13,318 bases of DNA from a bacterium (GTDB lineage Bacteria > Verrucomicrobiota > Verrucomicrobiae > Opitutales > Opitutaceae). A model generated the notes under the pieces. That model had not been told where the DNA came from, did not search any database, and saw only the letters and a program-made list of their open reading frames with translations. Each line of letters starts with the position of its first letter. The stretch's first letter is position 1. Location of the stretch: positions 1-13,318 of the forward strand of contig JAJXYI010000484.1 in assembly GCA_021780625.1 (NCBI GenBank). Reading direction: 5' to 3'. This document shows, piece after piece, positions 8,873 through 13,318 of the stretch. The translations under genes and the position numbers were made by a program.

Positions 8873-8902
8873 CCCATAAGGATACATTTTGTCCTTTTAG
8901 GG
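8873..8902. repeat. Imperfect inverted repeat upstream of gene B
   Basis: AAGGATA (8878-8884) faces TGTCCTT (8890-8896) across a 5-nt loop, with one G-T pair, and is flanked by CCC (8873-8875) and GGG (8900-8902), giving a near-palindrome of 30 bp. It sits about 125 bp before the gene B start in the AT-rich stretch. It could be an operator or a 5'-leader hairpin; no known riboswitch pattern is apparent. Confidence 0.3.
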
Positions 8903-9026
8903 TAACCTAGGACGGTCAATTCAACGCGCGACCCGCATTCCAGCGGAGCCGAGCAGATACATTCCCCGAGACCTCCTATCCGGCAGGTGCCAGCGAGGTC
9001 ACACTCCAACGCACATTAAGAATCCC

Positions 9027-11453
9027 ATGAATCAGGCCCACTCCGCAGCGAAACTCTTCGCGTCCTCGCGCCGGACGGTTCCTTCCGTAAATCGAATCCG
9101 ACGCCGTGCCGCTTTCGCAGGGCTCATCGTCTGCTCACTGCTGACGCTGAGTCTTCCCCAGCTGACTGCTCAGTCTTCCTCGGATTCGTCTTCCACATCT
9201 TCGAGCGACACCGGGGGCACGACCAGCACCTCGACACCAACCATCACGCAGCAACCGGCCAGTGCCACGGTAAACGCCGGCAGCTCGGTCACGTTGTCCG
9301 TCATCGCCACGGGATCTGGAGACTTGTCCTACCAATGGCGCAAGGACGGCGTGGCACTCCCCGATGCAACGGATGCGACGTTTTCGATCGAAGAAGCCTC
9401 CTTATCCGATGCCGGCACCTACGACGTGGTGATTTCGAACGGCGGCGTATCGGTCACCTCGTCGGGCGCCACTCTCACTGTCTCCACGGCCAACGCCGCC
9501 CCCTCGATCACCGAGCAGCCGGAGAACGCCGAGGCCCAGGTGGGCGCATCGGCGACCCTCTCGGTCTCCGCCACCGGCACTCCAGCGCCTTCGTATCAGT
9601 GGCGAAAGGACGGAACCGCAATCGCAGGGGCCACCTCCGCCAAACTGGTCATCGCCAGTGTGCAGACCACCGATGCCGGTAGCTACGACGTGGTCGTGAG
9701 CAACAGCGTCGGCTCAGTGACCAGCCGGCTCGTCCGGCTTGATGTCGCGACCTCGGAACAGTCGCCGACCATCGACTCTCAACCGGTTTCGCTGGGCGTG
9801 ATCGTTGGACAGCGGGCGAAGTTTTCGGTCGAGGCGGAGTCCGATCCGGCGCCGACTTACCAATGGACCAAGGGCGGCACCGCAATCCCAGGAGCCAACC
9901 AGGCGACTTTCACCATCGCGGCAGTACAAGTTTCCGACGCCGGCACCTACGCCGTGATTGTCACGAACGCCTCGGGCAGCGTGACCTCGCACAACGCCAC
10001 ACTCACCGTCTATGCCAACGACTTTGCCGGCAGCTACACCGGCACGATCGGGACCAACGGCCAGTTCGCGTTCAAGGTCGATCACGACCACACCGCCTCG
10101 TTCCTCGGCACTCTGGGCGATGGCAAGACGGCCATCATCAAGACGGACGTGAAAGTCGACGATTCGGGCAACTTCTCGTTCCAGGCAACGCCCTCGATCG
10201 TTTCCGCGTCCGCCTCCCCTGCCCGGGGGCTCCAGCCTGCGGTAGCCTCCACGTCACTGACGGTCACGGGGACGATTTCCAGCACCGGTCAGCTGACCGG
10301 CTCGATCACCGGCACCACCACGCTCACGATGTCCGGCACGAAGTCCCCTTCGGGATCCACGACGGACTCCGAAGGGTTCTACCAGACCGCCTCCTCCGCC
10401 TCGGAAGACACGGTCTCCATGATGGTGGATGGCGACGGTCACGCGCTTGTCCTCACCCAGACGCCCACCGGCGTATCCGCGACGACAGGCACGGTGGACA
10501 GTTCCGGGAAGGTCACTGCGACCCTGCCTAACGGGGATTCGGTGGACGCCGACGTCGCTGCAAGTTCCGGATCCGCGAAGGCGACTCTCACCGACTCAAC
10601 CGGATCCACCTCGTTGTCGGGCGGAAACAAGGACCTGCTCGAATCGCAGCACCTGGTCGGCATCTCCGCCCGGGCCCTCTGCGATACCGGCTCCAACAAC
10701 TCCGTGGCCGGATTCATCATCAACGGCACCGAAGCCCAGCACGTCCTCATCCGTGCCGTCGGTCCGGGCCTCTCGAGCCAGGGAATCACGCAGCCGATTC
10801 CCAACCCCAAGCTTGATCTGTACGAGGGACAGACCCTGATCGCTTCGAACACCGGCTGGAGCACAGCGCCGAACGCCAGCGAGATCGCCGCCGCAGCGGC
10901 CCGAATCGGCGATTTTGAGCTTTCGCCGAATTCAACCGACTCCGCGATCTTCACGACGTTGCAGCCCGGTCTCTACACGGCGAACGCCTCACCCTCGGAC
11001 GGACAGGCCGGCGTCGTGCTGGTCGAGGTGTACAACCTCTCCACGCCCACCCTGGGCAACAAGATCGTCGCCCTCTCCGGCCGCGTGGAAGTCGGCACGG
11101 GCCAGGACGACGGAGTCGCCGGGTTCGTCGTCTCGGGTACCGTTCCCAAGAAGTTCCTGATCCGGGCCGTCGGTCCGACGCTCGCCTCGTACAATGTATC
11201 CGACTACCTAGCACATCCCGTTCTGAAGCTCTACAAGGGCACCACGCTCGTCGCACAGAACACCGGATGGACGACTGCGGCGAATGCAGCCGACATCCCC
11301 GCGGCCTCGCAGGCGGTCGGCGAATTCGCCCTCCAGTCGAACGATGACTCCGCCCTCCTCGTCACCCTCGATCCCGGCGTCTACACGGCCAACGTATCGT
11401 CGGGCGACGGAACAAAGGGCGTCGCGCTGATCGAGGTGTACGAGATCCGCTGA
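9027..11453 (+). CDS. Gene B: exported Ig-like repeat protein, shorter paralog of gene A
   Basis: The product is 808 residues, probably surface-exposed or secreted, with unknown ligand. The signal peptide has an Arg-rich n-region (NRIRRR at 22-27), a hydrophobic core (29-44) and an LTAQ end (46-49), the same terminal tetrapeptide as gene A. A Ser/Thr/Gly linker follows (50-69). Three Ig-like domains begin at residues 70, 158 and 246, with the same 88-residue period as gene A. A beta-rich spacer (about 334-536) and a twin terminal module (546-682 and 683-808) complete it. Domains 2 and 3, the spacer and the module align co-linearly with the C-terminal half of gene A, so the pair arose by tandem duplication followed by gain or loss of the beta-helix part. 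The start is the only ATG before the signal peptide. A strong hairpin follows 12 nt after the stop. Confidence 0.88.
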   Translation: MNQAHSAAKLFASSRRTVPSVNRIRRRAAFAGLIVCSLLTLSLPQLTAQSSSDSSSTSSSDTGGTTSTSTPTITQQPASATVNAGSSVTLSVIATGSGDLSYQWRKDGVALPDATDATFSIEEASLSDAGTYDVVISNGGVSVTSSGATLTVSTANAAPSITEQPENAEAQVGASATLSVSATGTPAPSYQWRKDGTAIAGATSAKLVIASVQTTDAGSYDVVVSNSVGSVTSRLVRLDVATSEQSPTIDSQPVSLGVIVGQRAKFSVEAESDPAPTYQWTKGGTAIPGANQATFTIAAVQVSDAGTYAVIVTNASGSVTSHNATLTVYANDFAGSYTGTIGTNGQFAFKVDHDHTASFLGTLGDGKTAIIKTDVKVDDSGNFSFQATPSIVSASASPARGLQPAVASTSLTVTGTISSTGQLTGSITGTTTLTMSGTKSPSGSTTDSEGFYQTASSASEDTVSMMVDGDGHALVLTQTPTGVSATTGTVDSSGKVTATLPNGDSVDADVAASSGSAKATLTDSTGSTSLSGGNKDLLESQHLVGISARALCDTGSNNSVAGFIINGTEAQHVLIRAVGPGLSSQGITQPIPNPKLDLYEGQTLIASNTGWSTAPNASEIAAAAARIGDFELSPNSTDSAIFTTLQPGLYTANASPSDGQAGVVLVEVYNLSTPTLGNKIVALSGRVEVGTGQDDGVAGFVVSGTVPKKFLIRAVGPTLASYNVSDYLAHPVLKLYKGTTLVAQNTGWTTAANAADIPAASQAVGEFALQSNDDSALLVTLDPGVYTANVSSGDGTKGVALIEVYEIR
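9234..10025 (+). repeat. Three tandem Ig-like domain repeats, exact 264-bp period, in gene B
   Basis: Units start at 9234, 9498 and 9762, each 264 bp, the same period as in gene A. Unit 2 carries ITEQPEN and TSRLVRL like the fourth domain of gene A. Unit 3 carries TIDSQPVSL and VIVGQ like the fifth. Unit 1 is most like the YQWRKDGVA type of gene A's third domain. Confidence 0.87.
10662..11450 (+). repeat. Twin C-terminal module of gene B
   Basis: This is the same two-part module as in gene A, with identical spacing (second half offset by 137 residues) and the identical final residues ALIEVYEIR. The first half has a lone Cys in SARALCDTGSNN that is conserved in gene A and absent from the second halves. 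Confidence 0.75.
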
Positions 11454-11455
11454 AC
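11314..11455 (+). repeat. Near-identical 142-bp copy of the gene A 3' end (8445-8586)
   Basis: Bases 11314-11455 match 8445-8586 at a constant offset of 2869, with three mismatches (8527 G/A, 8539 T/C, 8551 T/C), all synonymous. The first 82 bp are identical. Similarity drops sharply on both sides: just upstream the genes differ in amino acids, and downstream identity ends two bases after the stop codon. Confidence 0.9.
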
Positions 11456-11465
11456 GAACCCTCCG

Positions 11466-11495
11466 TGATCCGCCGCGGTCAATCGCGGCGGATCA
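11466..11495. terminator. Strong hairpin between convergent genes, probable bidirectional terminator
   Basis: TGATCCGCCGCG (11466-11477) pairs perfectly over 12 bp with CGCGGCGGATCA (11484-11495) around a 6-nt loop. It lies 12 nt after gene B's stop. The minus-strand glycanase stop codon (11479-11481) is inside the loop and one arm encodes its final Ile-Arg-Arg-Asp. No U-tract follows on either strand, so termination would rely on the stem or on Rho, or the hairpin may protect mRNA 3' ends. Confidence 0.6.
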
Positions 11496-13236
11496 TGAAG
11501 TCGCGGGAGTCGTTGGTGATCGTTCCAACGCTCGAGTCCGCGATATCAAGGGAGCCGTGGGCGTCGTTTCGGATCCACAGGGTCCTGCCCTGGGCCTTGC
11601 CCAGGCCGCAGCGGCCGATGGTCACGTGCTCGAGGCGCGCATCCGAGAGAGTGCCCTGCCCTTTCGAGGCGCCCGGCGCCACGATGGAGAGGCCGTCGGA
11701 GAGGCTGTCGTCGATCGAAACGTACTGTATCCGCAATCCGGAGATGGACCGGCGGTCCATGCAGACCTGGAGCGCCCCGCGCCAGGCCCAGTCGTGGTCA
11801 AAACCGCCGCAGCGCAGGAGCTCGCAGCCCTTGATCACCGTCTCGCCGCTGAAGTTGTTGTCGATCCCAAGCCGGGCGTCGGAGGTCGGGAATGTCGTGC
11901 TGACCAGCACGCCGCAGCCGGCGGTGATGTCGACCATACGGCAGTCCTCAACGCGGTTCGCCTCGCCGCCATACAGGCCTATGCCGTTCGCCAGGAACGG
12001 AAGCTCGCCCGTGCAGCGGCGGAACACGTTGTGCCCCGGTTTCGGCCCCCGCCCGACGAATCCCTGGTCCGCCGCAGAGGGCCAGATGGCAAAGCAGTCG
12101 TCGCCGGTGCCGCGCGCCGTGCAATTCTCCACCACCGTCCCGCTCGTGCCCACACACAGGTTGATCCCATCGGCAATGGTGTCGCGAAACCGGCACCCCT
12201 CCACCCGGAGGTTCACGCCGTTGTACACCCAAATCCCCACCTTCGTGTGCTCAATCCACAGGCGCCGAAACACCGAATCCGAACATCCGCCGATCAGGAC
12301 GCCGTCGTTGGGCTCGCTGTCATTGCGGTAGTCGAGGCGACCGAGGATGGAAAAATCGGACAGCGTGATGTGACTCCCCGAAACCCGGAAGCGCACACGT
12401 CGGTCGGCATGACCGTACAGGGCGGGATCGCCCTCGAAGGTCGTGTACCACATGCCCGCGCCCTGGATCGTCACGTTGGACGGGACGGCGATGTCGCCTG
12501 TGATGCGATACGTGCCGGCCGGCACCCAGACGGTGCCGCCGGACCGGGCTGCGGCGGCGATGCAGGCACGGAGGGCCGCAGTGTCGTCGGTCGCACCCCG
12601 GCCTCCCGCGCCATAGGCCATGATGGAAAGCGCCTTGGCCGGCTCGGGGAGCGGCGGAGCGACCTGCTCCAGGTCGACCAGGTCGAGGATGCACCAGGAC
12701 GACGTGCCGCCGAGCCATTGGAGCCGAACCACGTCGCCGGACTTGAGCCCGAGGCCGGCCACTCGCGCCTCGTCGAAGAAGTCGCGGGGCTTGCCCTGGG
12801 CGGGATCGTTTGAAAACGGGTAATTTCCGTAGAGCCAGGTGTAATGGGAATCCAACGTCAGCGTCCGTACCCGACGTCCGTTCACCTCCAGGGCGAGGTC
12901 CGACCGCGTGCCACCGCCGCGCGGGGCGTCGGGCAGGCAGTAACGCACCACCAGCGCGTTGGCTGGCGAATGAACCGTGAACTCCACGTACTGGCCGGCG
13001 GAGGCGAGCTTGACGCAGCGTTCGTCCGAGGCCGCCGCGGCGATCTCGTAGGGACCGTAAGCGGGACCTACGACCATGCCGTCGGTGCGCATGGCCTCGG
13101 CCTCATGGGTGCGCCAGGGAATGTCGGCCCCGGGGCCGGTGGAGGCCGCCCGCACTGGGATGCCGCCGCCGATCGAGAACGCCAGCGCAAGACCGGCGGA
13201 AAATGTCGTCCACGAACCGAATCGTCGCTGTGCCAT
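11479..13236 (-). CDS. Exported right-handed beta-helix glycosidase, GH87-like (alpha-1,3-glucanase/mycodextranase)
   Basis: The 585-residue product has a signal peptide (hydrophobic 11-26, cleavage near PVRA|AS at 30-31). A carbohydrate-binding, CBM6/35-like beta-sandwich follows (about 43-195, opening HEAEAMR, with GQYVEFTV and a WCILDLVDLEQV end). The pectate-lyase-like right-handed beta-helix (about 203-575) opens with YGAGGRGATDDTAALRACI (208-226), then GGTVWVPAGTYRI and repeated strands such as GCRFRDTIADGI. DGIN at Asp356 and GDD at Asp379-Asp380 reproduce the 23- and 24-residue spacing I recall for the three catalytic Asp of GH87 alpha-1,3-glucanases; the sandwich-plus-helix order also fits. 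The probable reaction is endo-hydrolysis of alpha-1,3-glucosidic bonds outside the cytoplasm. A different beta-helix family (GH28, polysaccharide lyase) is the main alternative. ATG 13236 is chosen because AGGGAG precedes it by 7 nt and it starts a normal signal peptide; ATG 13263 would add nine residues. Confidence 0.8.
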   Translation of the reverse strand: MAQRRFGSWTTFSAGLALAFSIGGGIPVRAASTGPGADIPWRTHEAEAMRTDGMVVGPAYGPYEIAAAASDERCVKLASAGQYVEFTVHSPANALVVRYCLPDAPRGGGTRSDLALEVNGRRVRTLTLDSHYTWLYGNYPFSNDPAQGKPRDFFDEARVAGLGLKSGDVVRLQWLGGTSSWCILDLVDLEQVAPPLPEPAKALSIMAYGAGGRGATDDTAALRACIAAAARSGGTVWVPAGTYRITGDIAVPSNVTIQGAGMWYTTFEGDPALYGHADRRVRFRVSGSHITLSDFSILGRLDYRNDSEPNDGVLIGGCSDSVFRRLWIEHTKVGIWVYNGVNLRVEGCRFRDTIADGINLCVGTSGTVVENCTARGTGDDCFAIWPSAADQGFVGRGPKPGHNVFRRCTGELPFLANGIGLYGGEANRVEDCRMVDITAGCGVLVSTTFPTSDARLGIDNNFSGETVIKGCELLRCGGFDHDWAWRGALQVCMDRRSISGLRIQYVSIDDSLSDGLSIVAPGASKGQGTLSDARLEHVTIGRCGLGKAQGRTLWIRNDAHGSLDIADSSVGTITNDSRDFMIRRD

Positions 13237-13243
13237 GGTGGGT

Positions 13244-13249
13244 CTCCCT
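13244..13249 (-). promoter_or_regulatory. Ribosome-binding site of the GH87-like gene
   Basis: Read on the minus strand this is AGGGAG, 7 nt before ATG 13236. It is the clearest Shine-Dalgarno in the window and decides the start against the upstream in-frame ATG at 13263, which would place it inside the coding region. Confidence 0.65.
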
Positions 13250-13318
13250 GTTTTCACGGCCATGACCAGGGCGTCAAGTGCGGCGGCGCCGGCGCGCGGC
13301 CTTGGCGGCGGGAGCCGG

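Larger units (their letters stand above)
8585..9026. other. 442-bp intergenic region between genes A and B
   Basis: No convincing coding frame or RNA gene is seen. The first 190 bp are GC-rich. From about 8785 to 8930 the sequence becomes clearly AT-richer and holds two inverted repeats (8779-8793 and 8873-8902), a tight TAGG-GTAA-CCTA mini-hairpin starting near 8898, and four copies of GATAC (8815, 8832, 8881, 8956). The AT-rich part is the likely promoter and regulatory zone of gene B, but I cannot place a -35/-10 pair with confidence. The only element near the gene B start is a weak purine run (TAAGAA) about 4 nt before ATG 9027. Confidence 0.5.

Noticed and set aside
8873..8902. Cyclic di-GMP or other known riboswitch before gene B
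   Set aside because: I could not find the conserved bulges or receptor sequences of any riboswitch class I know; only a simple imperfect dyad is seen.
9087..9125. Possible Tat signal (RIRRR) in gene B
   Set aside because: The twin-Arg consensus with Phe and Leu/Lys at the right positions is not met, and repeat proteins of this type normally use the Sec pathway.

Overview
The window is GC-rich bacterial DNA, most likely from a member of Verrucomicrobiota (Opitutales/Opitutaceae-like). This rests on two very large exported proteins built from Cys-less bacterial Ig-like domains. Both end in a twin C-terminal module (key words IRAVGPTLASY, NTGW, LDPGVYTANVSSGDG, VALIEVYEIR) that I associate with that phylum. 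No rRNA or other marker gene confirms the taxonomy. I see no tRNA, rRNA, CRISPR array, transposase or phage gene.

Left part (1-2283), housekeeping and redox genes. bluB (74-802, +) encodes 5,6-dimethylbenzimidazole synthase for the lower ligand of cobalamin. A HxlR-type regulator (876-1352, +) carries the family's N-terminal cysteine. It runs head-on into a zinc-free MDR/quinone-oxidoreductase-like gene (1258-2283, -), and the two coding regions overlap by 95 bp at their 3' ends. A dyad with 7-bp arms (2324-2352) lies just upstream of the oxidoreductase start and is a candidate operator.

Centre (2540-11453), a tandem pair of paralogous exported giants. Gene A (2540-8584, 2014 aa) has a signal peptide, about 1000 residues of beta-helix-like long repeats, five Ig-like domains of exactly 88 residues each, a beta-rich spacer and the twin C-terminal module. 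Gene B (9027-11453, 808 aa) has a signal peptide, a Ser/Thr linker, three Ig-like domains with the same 88-residue period, and the same spacer and twin module. B corresponds to the C-terminal half of A. The last 142 bp of the two genes differ at only three synonymous sites, while the sequence on either side has diverged, which points to recent gene conversion. The 442-bp gap between A and B (8585-9026) has no convincing gene but holds an AT-richer stretch with two dyads and four GATAC motifs.

Right part (11479-13236, -): an exported CBM-like plus right-handed beta-helix glycanase. The Asp triad spacing (D356, D379, D380) fits GH87 (alpha-1,3-glucanase/mycodextranase). It converges on gene B, and a 12-bp perfect hairpin between them includes its last codons and stop.

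The surface proteins and the glycanase could serve a shared purpose such as attachment to, and digestion of, alpha-glucan-containing material. This is inference from proximity; the genes are on opposite strands and are not one operon. Bases 1-73 and 13264-13318 hold nothing I can assign apart from the bluB ribosome-binding site.
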